A stretch of DNA of 64,000 nt from Sitta carolinensis (lineage: Eukaryota; Chordata; Aves; Passeriformes; Sittidae). This document shows positions 13,401-28,400 of this stretch, one piece after another. The stretch is taken from positions 84,712,243 to 84,776,242 of the forward strand of contig CM063283.1 in NCBI GenBank assembly GCA_032173965.1, read 5' to 3'. The position numbers and the translations under genes were made by a program. Under the pieces are notes generated by a model. That model saw nothing but the letters and a program-made list of their open reading frames with translations, searched no databases and had not been told where the DNA came from. Position 1 is the stretch's first letter. Every line of letters starts with the position of its first letter.

Positions 13401-16400
13401 TCCCCATATTTCTTATGGCTCCCTTTAAGTACCGGAGCTCCTGTATGGTCACCAGGAAACTTCTTCTTTTCTGGGCTGAACATTCCCAATTCTCTCAGCC
13501 TCTCCTCATAGCAGAGGTGCTCCATCCCTCTGATCACCTTGGTGCCTCTTGTCTGGACTTGTTCCAACAGGCCTGTGTCCTTCCTGTGCTGGGACCCCAG
13601 AGCTGGATGCAGCACTCCTGGTGGCGTCTCACCAGAGCAGAGCAGAGGGGCAGAATCCTCTCCCTCACCCTACTGGCCACGGTGCTTTGGATGCAGCCCA
13701 GGATATATTTGGCTTCCTGGGCTGTGAGTGCACATTGCTGGGTCATGTCCAGCCTCTCACCCACCAATACATAGAGACTTGATTTCTGAAATACATCCTA
13801 CGTTGTCTTGAAAGAAAGGTCTCTGGCTAGAGATCCCCTTTGCAAGATCAAGCTATAATGCAAGCTCAGTCCTTGTAGTAAAGAGCACGTGTTCACTTTT
13901 GTATGAGGTGTGATGCCTTAGTAAGAGACATAGATTTTAACTAGCATTTGACTGGGGTTTTTATTTGTATGTTATGTTGTGATTTCTTAGAGTGTTGTCT
14001 TGCAAGCACTATATTTGAGACCTCTGCTGTTTACTTCCATAATGGGGGGAATTAGCTGTGAAACGGATTATATATTTGTTCTCCAGATTTGGGATATAGA
14101 CTCATAGTCTATAGAGAAGCTTTTATGAATGTTTTCTGTCACCCTTTTTTTTCCACAGAAATAATTTGACTGTAGTAGATGCCATAATGGTACAAGGACA
14201 AGGTACAACTGAGAGCTTGAAGGTTGCAGGCAAACCTCCTGGTCCAGGAAGTTCTTTACGCTTTAAAATCACAGAAGCATTATTAAAAGACTGTTCAGAA
14301 AGTGAGTACTTCTTGAAAGAATATGCTAAACAGAAAAGAAATCATATTTTATGTGTAAAACTTGAAATGTGTGGAAATATTTTTACCCTCTTCTAGTGAC
14401 CCAGAAATTCAGCTTCTTTCAATATACTGAAATTGCTACTTTGTTTAGGTAGAATACAAAATATATTATGCTTTTTGTTTTAACATGAGAACTAGGAAAT
14501 AAAATAGAAGCTCTGTGCACTTAAATTGTAGACAAAGGAGGTAAAGATCTTGGGATATTTACTAGCAAAATCTCTAGTTTCTAAATTTAATTCAAATTGG
14601 ATCATGGGTGTAACTTCCTGTGTACTTCTTTTCTTCGCACCTTAATAATCTTTAAGCACGTAGCCATTAGGGAAAAAAGGTTGGGCATGTTCCTTGATGA
14701 AAATTAAATCCCAGCCAGATTCTACTCTGAGATCAGAGAGAGGTTTTCTGCTCTTTAGCCTCAGGCTTGCTTCTGAGAGGAGAGCTGAGTACCTATATTA
14801 CCTAAGAAACTGGTAAAAGTGTTCTAGTTATATCTGGTATTAAAATCTGATTTGCTACTTTGCAGTTTTCCAGATATTTCTAAGTGCCATGTTAATTATC
14901 TGAGATTATTCTGCTTTTTGTAAGGGGTGAGTAAGAAAACTTGAAGTAAAGTTTAGTCATCGCCTTTTACCTGTTGTGGTTAGGGATTTTTTTGCTAATA
15001 AGATATATGTAGTCAAGCCATATATTTTTATTTTTAAGACACATAAAAAAAGAAACAAAAAAAGCCATTTTCATCTTCTCTTGCTGGGACTGTTCACAGA
15101 ATACCACAACATTGTGCAGTACATCCAAGAACTTTGCAGCTTAGGTGGTTTCTTTGTGGGGCAGGAGTGCTGTCAGAGGTTACGGGGTTTGTGTTTCTTC
15201 CCAATGAGTTAGAGGGCTCTGGAATTGTACAGGTGCCCTACCTTGACAGTGATGGGAATCTGGCTGCAGAGATGTGTTCCTACAAGTTAATTTCTGTGGA
15301 CCTTGCTAGTCTCCCTTATGCTGTAATACTGACAAAACTCTCTTCTGCTGTAAAGTATTAATATAGTGAAGTCTATCTGCTTAGCATAACACTAACCACT
15401 GCTGTTTGTTTCTAGAAATGAAATACAAAGAACCAAATTTCACTCTGAGAAGAACATTTAAAGTGGAAAATACAGGGCAGCTGCAGATTAATGTGAAAAC
15501 GATGGAAATCAGTGGCTACACATGTGAAGGATATGGATTTAAAGTAGTTAACTGTCAGGAATTTGCACTAAGTGCCAATGCCTCTAAAGACATCGTCATA
15601 TTGTAAGTGTTTTTTTCTTACATCTAAATGGAGTGTTACATTTGGAATTTTAATTTTGTTTCAGAGGAAAACTCTCTTGGTTAAATTTTGAGGGCTTTTT
15701 ACTGGAGTTTGGAGTGTATGTGGGTTTTGTACAGAATTATACAACTATGACATTTTTCTCTTCTTGTAAACATTATTTGATTTTTCATTATACCAAGTTT
15801 TTGTAACTGACTATAGTATTACTTCTATTACTATCTAGTAAGTATAAGTTGCTCTGTTGAAATAATGTTACTATATGGGGTTATATAAATTTCCCTCATT
15901 TAGCTTGTTAATACACATGGGACTTAGACCTACATACGGTTTTGGTGCATTGCAGTGTGTAGAAGAGAGCCTTTGGTCCAAGGATTTTTATTGTAATGCA
16001 CGGTATTTTAGCCTTGAATATTTTGTCTGTTGCCTTAATGACAATAATTGTGTAGTTCTGTAATTTTTATTGTAAAAAATCTCTGCACCAATTGCTGACC
16101 TTTTAACAGTGCTTTTTGTAAAGTTAACCATTCAGAAAATGGTATCTAAAAAATTCCTAAGTTGCTTCTGTTCTGCAAGCGGATGTATGAAATGTTGCTG
16201 CAGTGAGATAGTATTTCACTATTATTTCTGCATAATCTTAATTTGTGATGAGACTGTGATGTAGTGGTGATGTTTTTGAAAAGTCAGGTTTGTGACTCAA
16301 AGGCGAAGTATTTAAAAATAGCTCCCATAGTAGTTGATTCTATTACTTACTTAGACTTGCTGTTACATTTTTACTGCATTCATATTTTTTATTAACAGGT

Positions 16401-19400
16401 GTGGTAAAATCTTAATTTCAGGTATTGTAACTTCATATGGTACCTCAGGAGTAATCTAGAATCAGATGAGTTAAGCACAGGTGTTAATGAACATAGTCAA
16501 ACTCATCTTGAGGTATTTCAATGATACACAAGTATTTTTAGGCTGTGTGGTAATTGATGGAGTTGAATTACAGATTTTTTTAATTTGTAATTTATGAGTT
16601 AGAAGAATTACCTCAAAGCTTTGTGCTGTTCATATGAACAGTTCTGATTGCTTTATGTTGTTTCCAGGTTTACACCAGATTTCACTGCTTCCAGAGTTAT
16701 ACGTGAATTAAAATTCAACACTGCAGGAGGCTCTGAATTTGTATTTATCTTGAATGCGTCGCTTCCATATCACATGTTGGCAACGTGTGCAGAAGCACTG
16801 CCCAGGCCCAACTGGGAACTGGCACTGTACATAATCATCTCAGGAATAATGAGGTTGTGTGTGTGTTTGTTCTTACTGCTCTACAGGCACAAACTGCCAT
16901 TGCTTGAATATGGGTTACGGAGAAGCACATGGGTATTCAGCACGTGCTCTAATTGTAAAATAAAATGTGCTAAAAGGAGATTAAATTGATAAACACTCCT
17001 GTAGATTGAGTGTGAACTGTTTAAGGCATTGGAGTACTGGCTTTCTGCTCAAACCAAGTACAGAATAATACACTTATTGCTTGAACCTATTTCCTTAAGT
17101 GAGATACATACTCCCGTTAGCCCTGATAGTAGGGGTTTTGATAAATAAGCCAAATTTGAAACATATTAGGTATAGAAGCACTGATGGCAGTGAATTCCTG
17201 CAGAAATGTAAGCATCCTTCTGGAGTATTGTACTTTAGAGAGATTTAAGGCAGTGACTGTAATGAGCTTAGCAGATGCCTTGGATGAATTTAACTTTGCT
17301 GCCACTTGTTATGTGATAGACAACTGGTGATACTAATAATGGGATTTCTGAGAACCTAAGGGACATTGTTTGCAACACTGCATAGTCACAGGTTACGTAG
17401 TAGGATATTAATGCACATTTTTCCTCAGCAAACAGATGTGTTAATTATATTTTGTTGAATTGTGAGTTGAAAATTCCACCATTTTCCTAGTCTAACCTCT
17501 ACCTATCTTTATTTGAAATCAGGAGTTATAAAGTTATGTCTCTGCTCACCTCTTGGATGTGAGACACTTTACCCCACTGCTTTTGTGCAGAGAAAACCCT
17601 AGCGTGGAACTCTTATCTTTTCATTAGTGTCACACTTATATCTTAGTGTGAAATGTATTGACACTGTAGATGCCTCTGAAGAAAAAACGTTCTTCCTGTG
17701 TGCTGCAAATCCGAAGCATTATCACATACATGTCATATTCCTTTCTTTTTCCACCCACAATAAGTTACTAGCTCTTCCATTTTGCAAATGTTCACTTAAG
17801 CTGTTTTTCCTTGTAGGGATTAACAAAAGAAATAGAGAAGATAAAGTTACAGCCCACTTCATTTTCTTTTTTGGCTCTTCAGCACTTTCCTAAGTAATGC
17901 AGTGTTTAGTGAGGAAACAGCATTTTCCAAAGAGGAAAATTTCTGCTACTTAGGAAATTTTGTGTCATCGCTAACACTGCATTACTTAAAGTGCTGAGTG
18001 AGTACTTATGTGGTTTTCTTCTGTATATGTGCTAGAAATGTATAGGTTGAGTTTGGTTTTAATTCTTTGACAGAGTAAGAAATGTTTGTCAGCTCATAAA
18101 TGTAGTTTGCTTGGTAATTTTATATGTGCTGTATTTGTTAACTTGACTTTACAAAGAATAGAAAATACTAATCCCTTCCCTTACTATGTCTTTTTCCTAA
18201 AAATACAAAAATCCTTCTTAGCAGCAAACTAGAGAAAAGTCCTAATATATTTTATAATATTCCAGGATTCCTGTGCATAAACTGCCTCTAACTTCTAGGA
18301 TGCTATCATGTATGTGTTTGCTACTTGCCACTAAAATAACTCTTCCATATTACTGCAAAGCTATCCTTAATGTCTAGGATTGAACACTAGGAATTTGTAT
18401 AGTCCTGTTTTTTTACTTTGATAAGGTGGTGTTTATTTTTGCCTTCCCTAAAACACTGTTGCTTTGAATAGTTACATGCTTGTGGCTCTAGGTTTTGAAG
18501 TCCAGCTATTTTTCTTTTGGATTAATACACTTGACAACTGCATGTCAGGCTTGCATCTAGCTCCCATTCCCAGTGCTGGTGATTTGCATATCATGCCAGC
18601 CTTGTATACCTAATGTTTCTATCAGACAAAATTGTGGTTTGGATGGAGTTTTTAGTATTTTCAGTACAGGATACAAACTTTTTTGTCCTTTGTGATTAGA
18701 GTAATTAGTTTTTAAATGCTCAAAACTAAGAAATGAGTCCTTAGATAACTACCTTTCTTCTCTACAGTGTACTCTTTCTCTTGGTAATTGGAACAGCCTA
18801 TCTAGAAGCTCAAGGAATTTGGGAGCCATTTAGAAGACGCTTGTCCTTTGAGGCCTCAAACCCTCCTTTGATATGGGAAGGCCACTTGATCTCAGGAGAA
18901 TAGTTGGAATTTCATCTGATGGAAAGTAAGTAAATGTTTGGGCTTCTTGTGGTACTTTTGCCATTTATTTCTTTAGATATCAGGCCAGTAAGAAAGTAAT
19001 ATTGCTCTGTAGAACAGGTGAATGAATAAAGATATCCCCACGGTTGCTTGTGGGGATAAAAGATGCTTTGATGAAAAGATGTATGTTGTGATTGTGAAGA
19101 ATATTCTTCTTTTGTGAAAAAAAAAGAAGGAATAAAAAGAAATCCACCAAAAACCAAACCCTACCAAGTTTCCTGTTAATATTTTCAAAATGAAATTTAT
19201 AGACTGTAAAAAAACAATTGCAGGTCAGAAGTTTCTACCTTAAGTGTCTTAAGTAAAGATTGTATTATTTCGTTGTTCCCTCTGTCATATATATGAACAG
19301 TCGTTTCACTGTGTTTTTATTCCTATGTACAGCAGGCGTGTGAACAGGAAATTGTAAAGGCTACTCACTTGCCAGACCATTTTTAGGCATTTTTGCTGGT

Positions 19401-22400
19401 TGAATGCCAAGAATAGTATAGTTCAAGGCTTCTTTTGGTTATAGTGATTCTCTTTTCATGGTGAAGAATGGAAGCATTGTAGAGTACGTTTAAACATGTT
19501 TTACTCTTCCAGCTTGAATACACTTGGATCGGATTCTAATCACAGTTTGTCCAGAGGAATTTATGGAGCAGGCAGTTCGTCTTCAAGATCCGGTGCAGGG
19601 AATCATAAGCAATGCAATGCAACAGCACACCTTCACAGCAATAGAAATGCACCTGATGTTGAAAACATCAAATCCAAAACCAATTCAAGTATACCTAACA
19701 GGACTTCAACACAAGCAGCTTCCATGCAGTCAGTAAACAGAACGGGCCCCTTTACCTTGGATTCAGGTGCCACAGCTCAGACTCATGCTGCAGGCAAAAG
19801 AGCCAAGGGGACGAGGCAGAACCAGCAGCTGATGCAGCAGCAGGCACCAGCATTGGCAGAGCAGCCCCTCCAGCAACCCCCAGCATCCGGGCCCCAGCAG
19901 CCAGAGCAACAGACTGAAAGTGCTTTGCCACAGCTGCCGCTTCTCAGCCCGCCTCATAGCGAATGTGCCAGCAGCAGAAGGCACAGCTCAGAGGATTCAG
20001 ATCTCACTGGGCTCATAGAAACTATGGAAAAAGACTTTGACCACCCAGAATCCCCTTCCCCTGATGTGTTTACAGAACAGCCCCCATCTCCACTAGCAAA
20101 AAATAAAGGTAATACAATTCTGTTTATACGGGATGATTGCCTGTGTGAACCACAGGACAAGACTTAATCAACTGTAAAGGTCATGTTTCCATGTTGTGGA
20201 AAGGGAGTGCTTCTCTGTGGTTCCCTGCCTGTACTGTGTTGCCTGTGTCTTGAACACTTGTGTTACCTTATGGCAGTGAAGTTTCCTGTGCAGTGCTAGC
20301 TTGTCAGTGGTCCTACAAAAACGGTGGCATGTTTTGATGAAAGCAGGTGTAAACACCTGATTCTCTGAAAAATGCTTTTTTTTTTGCTACTCCTTTGCCT
20401 TTGCGTTGGCATCTGTCCTTCCCACCTCCATCATTTGGACTTGGGGCTCAGGGTTGAGGAAGGGAAAAGGAAGTAGTCCTAGTGTATTGTGAAAAGTGAG
20501 GCAGGGTGAAAGGGGGGAGGGGAAGAGAGAGATGGGTAAATAGCCCCTGTGGTATTGTTTGGGAATGGAATTCTTCAAGCCCAGGCTTGCAGTTGTAGAA
20601 AATCCTTAATGTCAGGTGGTCAGCAAATTAATATAAGGCACCTGTGTCTACACATTACATTCATTTTTGGAGGAGGCTAGAGTTGAGTTGGACACATTTA
20701 CTCATTTTTCTAGTAGTGTAGTGCTTAAAATACTGAATTAAATTTCATACATTATATATGTTTAGACTTTTGAAATTATGTCAGTTACTGCCTTCTTAAG
20801 AACACTTCTTGAAGTAGTATTTCTAATTATGATGTTTGTATTAGCAATTTCACTTGCATCCCAGAGTTATATGATTATTTAGTGTTAATGTGTTTATTTC
20901 TAAACAATTTTTCACTTTTTGCTACCAACACTTCTACAGAAATGGCACTGATACTGTCTTGCTTATTAGAGATGAAGAAAATGAGTTATGGGAAGGCATA
21001 TAAATCCTGCACCATCTGTAATACTGTGCCTCACAAAAGACAAAGGTTTCGCTCTGTTAGGTGGCAATGAGTAGAAAGTTCTTAATTAGTTCAGAGTGGA
21101 TGTTAGGATGTGTTTGGACATTGAAAGTGGAGACTGAAGTGATAAGAGGCTTTGGTGTCTTGCTGAAATATACTACTCTGTTTCTGGGCTTTTTTGGTTT
21201 TAGTTTTCACAGTGTGAGGTGGTTGGGAGAATTAAGAGAACTGCTATCAGTTTGTCAGGTATTCATTCCATAAAGGCTAAATAGGACTCCAGAAGGCGAT
21301 GTGATTGGTAGGGAGGTTTCATGGATGGTGTCCATAATGGCAAATAGTGCAATGCTGGAGCTTTGAAAAGCAGTGTCTGGTAGTGAGGTTGCAACATTCT
21401 CAAGTATACCTAACATATGGGTTACATATGAGTGTACATGGGTGTGAAGTGGACTGATACAGTCCATGTACTTAGTGCCTGAAAGCACTTTGGAACACAT
21501 CTTCCATTTCTAGCTCCCCCTAAGAAGGAAGCAGCTTTTGCACTTGAGAGCTTTTTGTGATGCAGCTGCACACAGTATGTGGAAACCACCAAATTTGATT
21601 TCAAAAGCATATTCCCAGATAATGTAGTGTGCCCATTTCCATTTGTCCTCTTTAAAATGTCAAAATGTAAAACCATAGGGGAAGTTCCATAATCTATCTG
21701 CACCTGCATACACACGAGGGTATTTGTCTTTAGATAAGTATTTAGAGCTAATCACAAACTTTTGCAGAAGCAGCAGCTTCTGGACTAAAACTGTCTGCAT
21801 AAGACCCTGTGCAGACTTGCTGTCTTATATAGTATTCTGTTTCAGCTTCCTAATACTTGAGTCCTAGCAGACTGCAGTGGAGGCTGCATTAGATTTTTGT
21901 TAAACAGCTGCTTTATGTTGCATTTGAATGTCATGATAACATTTTACATAGATTTCTAATTACAAACACCAAATATTTAGCAATCCTGAATGTAGACTTT
22001 GAAGCAAATTTCAGAATGAGGCTTTCTGAGGCCCAGCCAAGATGCTCCCAGTATTCTGGAAGCCAATCTTGAAAAAATGTTCATAGGAAGACCTACTAGT
22101 ATTTGCATATCTATTTACATTCACACTAAAAGAATATTTTTATCTCCAGTATTTTTGTTGTCCTAAATACTGAGCACAGTGATACTTATGTCTTAAAAAA
22201 CAAGGTTTGAAGGCACTGATGGTATCTGGTATTTGACAAAATACTGAAGGCAAATTTCTGGTTTGGTACGACCTTTACCATTTTGCCAAAGGAAATATAA
22301 CAGCTGTCATGGTGCTTCCAGTCTCAATTCCAGCTCAGGCTAATACAAATTCCAGAAGAGGCAGAATCCAGTTATTCAGCACAGGTTACTTGAGTCTTTA

Positions 22401-25400
22401 TCTGAGTGAACAATTAAATCTATCCAGGAGGCTTTATGGAGGCATTGTGTGGCTCGTAAATGAGAGTGCTTATTTTGAAGAGAGTATCTTAAAAAGGATC
22501 CTATGAGTAAAAGCACATACTGCAGCTAGTAAGACATAGACTGTTGTGAAAGCTCAGATCCTGTGAGAGCACAGCAGCAGGTGGTGGTAAGCTCACGAAG
22601 ACTCCACACACGCACATGCACAGTTGCTTTGTACTGAGAACATTCCTCTCTGAAGGAATCAAATATGTCAGGAGGAGAAAGCATACTTGGGTGTGAGATT
22701 TTCAGGTTTTGGTCATTTGGGATTTTTACATCTTTGCAAGACAAATACTATTAGTGATTTTTCTCATCCACACTAGTCTTATTTCAAGTTGTTTTATGTT
22801 TTGTTTGGTTTTTTTTCAACTGACAGCCATGCTGATCATTTCTGTTCTTTATTTGTTTGGATAATAGAGCTTTTGCCATACTTAGAAATTTATGTTTCAA
22901 TCTAGTATTATATAGTTAAACTGTCAAATTAGAGTCTGTGGTGTTTAAAAAGAATGTCAGGAACAGAGCAGAGAGGAATTAGAGGCAACCAGATGGTCAT
23001 GTCTGCAGAGAAGCAGTGGAGACACAGCTCAGGAACATAAATGTGGTGGTGGAGATCAGGGTTCTTCTTTTGCTCACGTTTGGTGCAAAGGTGTAAAAGT
23101 GGTCGGTGTGTCATAACAGGCAACAAACTGAGAGGATTAATCATGTGGGGTAGCCTCCAAAATGAAGGGAACTAGCCTGTCTCTGAGCACTGCTGGTGAG
23201 AATCTGAAGCATCCTTATCTTTCTAGGAAAAGGGAAAACAATTCAGCGCAAGGTTAAGCCACAGAAGAAGCGGGAAGAAAAGGACAGAAGAGGGAAAGGA
23301 AAGCAACAGGAGGATGAGCTGAAGGATTCTTTGGCAGATGATGACAGTTCTTCAACCACAACAGAAACCTCCAACCCAGATACAGAACCACTTCTCAAAG
23401 AGGTACAGCACTGCTGAGAAGGGAGGCTCTTGTATGTCAGTGTGTCACCTGTTGGAGTAGGAACACAGTCTCTCTCCCCCACATCATCCTCAGGTTTCAT
23501 ATAATGCCCAATAAAGGAAGAATGTTAATTAAAGAGCACCTTTCCCAATTCTTGCCTTCACTGTATCAAATCTGCACTTCTGAGTGTGGACATGCTTGAG
23601 TTCTGTAGTTTCAGGACTAAAAATGCCCAGGTGACTGTGACTTGAATTAGCCAGCAGCTGTCAGCAGCATTGTGGTAATCGTCTCCTGGCTTGTTCTATT
23701 TGTAGAATAAAACACCAAAGTGTGGACGCTAATTTTGTTCAATAATTAAGATGTGTACTAAATCAAGCCTTTTGTCAGTTACAAAGGCTCAGATTAATGG
23801 TGGTAATCTTAATTACCTTATACAATACCCCTACCCTAACTTATTCAGTCACATGCTCCAAGGTAATAAACTTACAGCTACAATTTGTGTAGAGGTTGGA
23901 TTGTCATAAATATTTTGTCCTAAAGCAAACTCTGACAAACAAAGGAGAAGTAATGTCAAAGGGAAGAAAACCAATCCTAAATTTTCATGTCTTAAATGTG
24001 TAGTTTGTAAAAGACAGGGATTGTAGCTGTGGGAAAAAAGAAATCCATGGGATATATTTTAAAGGTTACAGTTTAGTAAGTTGTCACTTGAAAATTACTG
24101 TTGATTTTTTTCAGGACGGCTATTTGAGAATATACTTGTATTTAGAAAGTCTTAGAAGTGTGGTTAAAGAAAATAATAAATTGAATGGTGAAGTTGCTCA
24201 TATTATTTGCTTTGTTGAAGAGTCTGTTTTAGGTGGCCTGGACTGCATGCAGCAGATGCAGTAAAGGCCTCAGAACAGAGCTAGCATCTTATTAATAGAC
24301 TCAAAGGCCGTAGCCAGGGGAGCAAACATCAGATCTGCTTGAAGCTCATTAATTTGCTCTTTCCATTTCTGCATCTCCAAATAGAAAGAATAGAAACCAT
24401 ATTTTATAGACAAACTCACTAAGTCATGAAAAACGACCTTCAATACTGCAAAAATGCTCATTTTCCAACAGCATTCTTTCCTCAGGTCTCTCTGCTCCAT
24501 TTGTTCTGATGCAAGAGGGACTTTGCTTTTCATTATTATTAATGTGTCATTATGTCTTTTACAGGAACCTGAGAAACAAAAGGGAAAAGTTATAGCAGAA
24601 AAACCTGAAAATGAAATAGTCCCAGTAAAACAGAAAACCAAAAAAGTGCTTACAAGTATCAAGAAAGAAATCCCTGTAGATGTGAAAACCAGGTAAGCAT
24701 AATGAAGGCTGTTTACTAGGGACAGTATCATGTTTAAAGGGAAGATGGATTGATAAAAATGTCTGTATTTGACTGTTGTAGCTGCCAGTTTGGCAAATGC
24801 CAACAACAAGGACCTTTAAGCAGCTTCCTCTTCCTTCCTGATGTCAGGGAATATCTGAAGCTTGCAAATAATAAATTACTTAATGGAAACACAGCACATG
24901 AGCGAGAGCTAAATCCAGTGATGAAAATTAGGCAAAGCGATGTTAAGGTTTTCATAACAGATATTGCATACAAAAAGGGGGGGTTAATGTTTCTAGGGGC
25001 AGCACACTGAGCCAGCATTAATGTGAGTGCCTTTAGCTGCCCTTGGGAAACTGCAGCCTCAGTTTCCTTTTTCATATCAGAGAGTAAGGTCAGTCTTACA
25101 TACTTTAAAAAAATAGGAGGCTGCTGCCACTACCAGTCCCTGTCCCTTACTGGCATGTGGTTGATTGCAGAGCATAGATTGGGGGAAGCATGAAGAATCT
25201 TAGTGTTACTATAGCTAGTTCATTCCAAAATAGTATTGTGAAATCAAATTGGTATCCAAGTGCCACAAAATAAAACTTTACCAAATGGAGGTAAGGTATA
25301 GCTGCTTGTTTTTCCTGTTGTAATTAATAGTAGACTGAATTTATAGTTAGAAGAAATTAATGTTCTTCAAAATATTTCTGAAAACATTGCCTGGCAAAGT

Positions 25401-28400
25401 CTCCTCCTTATTTATTCTTACAATTATATACTTTGCTTTGTCTTATAACTCACAAGTTCATTACATGTGACAGTTTCTAAAGGCCCCAGGGAGACCTGGC
25501 TTGGAATTCTTCTGCAAGAAACGGGAAAAATAGTTCCTCCCTAGAAAGTTTGAGAAACAGAATCAAATACCTGGAGAAAAAGAGCAATATACAGCCAATT
25601 GAATTTGGTGGTGCATTTGAGTAATTTTATGTTATTGATTTTTAAAAAATCCTGGTTTTAGGACAGTAGCATATTAGGAGCATGGGATCTGACAGGGGTG
25701 TGTAGGGGTATAATAAAAAAGAGCAGCTGCCATTTCTTGTTGCCTCTGTATAATCAAACCGGTTTTGTTATCCTGGAGCTCCAGGGTGAAAGCTGCTTAT
25801 GGAATGCGAGTGAGTCTAATACAAGTGTGGAACAGTGTGGGTCATATATATATATGTGTGTGTATATATATATATAAAAGTGCTTTTTGGTACTTCAGAG
25901 CTTTAAAATAAAAGAATTTCTGTTTTCTTTTAGTCCTTTGGAATTGTCTTATACTCCCCCACTGGAAAACAAGCAGCGCAAAACCTTTCCATCCAAGATC
26001 TCTCCACCGCACCTTTTGTCAAGTGGCTCTAAATCAAGAAACCTCCCCAAAACAAGAGGTATTGTGAGGCTGCTTTTTGTAAATACTTTAAGAGTTTTAT
26101 ATCTTTGTCTGTAACTCCTCTTGAGTGCTTAATTCTACGTCTGGTGTGAGAAGAAAGCTATTCAGTTTATTATCCATACACTTGGCTTTTCTTTTGTTTT
26201 AATAGGGCCAAGCAGTAAGTTAGTGGAGAACAGACCATCGGTATTAGCAAAATTTCTCCCCAGTGGTTCTGCACAGGAGCTAGGAAATACCAGCAGCTCA
26301 GAAGGGGAAAAGGATTCTCCACCACCAGAGTGGGACTCTGTGCCTCTCCACAAATCTGGCAGCTGTAAGTAATCACTAGACAATGGCAGAATGAGTGTTC
26401 TGCGATTAATATCTGTAGATAGGCTTGATCTGTTTATAGATCTTCCTGTCTCCTTTTCACTGCATAGCTGAGCTTGATTTTTCTGCTGTAGACCCCATAT
26501 TGATAGCATCTGGTGTAATGTGGGAGGTTTGAAAATGGCGTGGGCAGAAGATGGGTCAGTCTACAACTCTCCAGCGGTGAACGGGATTCAGAAGCTGATG
26601 GGAAATTGAGAAAATGAGAATTAATACTCAAAAAATACATATTTTCTACAGTAGATGGGGGTGTGCTTGGTCAGGTCTGATCCAGCCAAATTTGGAACTA
26701 ATTAGATTATTTGTCTCTGAGAGGGAACACTGAAAACACCTTAATTGCAGTACTTGGGGCACTTAAAATTTTTGTAGTTGCATTGTAAACCCCTTGTGTG
26801 AGAACCAGCTCACCTCCTTCTAGTTGTTTGTGTTGCAATCAGTCTCTCTGAAAATAAACAGCAGACCTGAATAACCATAGGTGAGCATAGAGAAGGAGCT
26901 GCTGCTTCCTCCCATCACTGGGAGCAAACAGCCTTTCTCATGATTCCTCCATTTGAACAGAAGGGATAGCAGAAGTTCAAGGAGCATTTGCTGTAATGTA
27001 AATACTACAGGAAGATGTTTTGGTTTTCTCTTTATAGCTACAGACAACCTCTATAAGCTCTCTCTGCAAACCCTGAATGCAGACGCTTTCCTGAAGCAGC
27101 GCCAGCCCTCCCAACACCGGCTTCTCCATCTCCCCCTCCTCCTCCCACATCCTTTGCTTTTGGGCCACGAGGAGGCACTTACAGCAGCATTGTCAACAGC
27201 AGCTGCAGCAAGTGAGTCCAGATCCTACCTCCTACTGTTTACCCAGCCACTGAGCACTTGTGGAACTGGGCTTCACAGGGGGCATCTCCCTATTCTCAGA
27301 CCCATTTCCTCTTCCCATGGAAATTGCTTTTCTGCAGATACACCACTGTGCATGTCTTGCCTTGCTGTACAACTTGGTAGATTGGAAAAATGTGCAATTA
27401 CATGAGCTGTTGAGCTATTACATTTACAATATTTACATTACAGACATTTTCTTGAATGAAGAAAATTTAAATTGCTGCTTTTTAAATCAAACTGCTGAAG
27501 TCTAAAACCTTACTCTTTTTGTTTCATTCTTATTTCAGTGAAACAAAACCCAAGCAGCCTAATGGTACCAAACATAAGCTGTCAAAGGCAGCGTCTCTTC
27601 CAGGCAGGAATGGAAACCCCACTTTTGCTGCTGTAGCTGCAGGTTATGACAAAAGTCCAGGTACTAGAACCAGTTTGGAGTTCTTAATAATTCCAAATGT
27701 TTCCTGAATAATCTGTTATTTTGCTGGGGTTTATTTTGCTCATTTTTTTAAACACATTTTCTTGCAGGTGGCAGTGGTTTACCAAAGGTTTCTCCAAGCA
27801 AGACAGATGTTTCCAGCAATATCAGCATTTCCCACACAGTTGTTGACAGTGATGGCTCTGACAGGTAATTTTTATATTCTCTAGGCAAATACCTGGACCC
27901 CTAGAAAAGAAGATTGAGCTATTAATGGCATTTTGAAGGGAGTGACAGAATTCATTCTGGCTAGGTTTTTTTGGGTTTTTTAAACTGTGTTTTAAAGTCT
28001 AGGCACAGCATCTCTCACCTTACAGAAAAGTTTAAGAGTTACAAGTGACTCAAAAGTAGAGAGGATGATGTTCTGGATATGATGAGAGCTTTCTTCCTCC
28101 TCATTCCAAGTAACTCAACAATCTTGTGTTCCTGGGCATCCCCGACAAGAAATCGGTCTTGGCTCTCTCAGTACTGAGGATGTGTACCAAGGTCACGTGA
28201 AGGTTCACAGGCAGAGTGCCTTGCTGTACAGCAATGCCTTTCACTCCTGCTTTAACACCGAGACCAGAACTGTCAGTGAGCTTTGTGCTTTCAGTAGGAG
28301 CAGGATAGAGCAGCACTCAGCCACATTCCCTGAGACCCAGGTCTTTTCTGACGTTTTGGCAGTGAGCCCCTCAGTTTCAAAAAGAAGTAACCTTTCTGGA

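Noticed and set aside
13139..13774. 211-codon open frame on the + strand in a TMEM131 intron
   Set aside because: It lies entirely within a reverse-oriented CR1 3' region and shows no host protein similarity.
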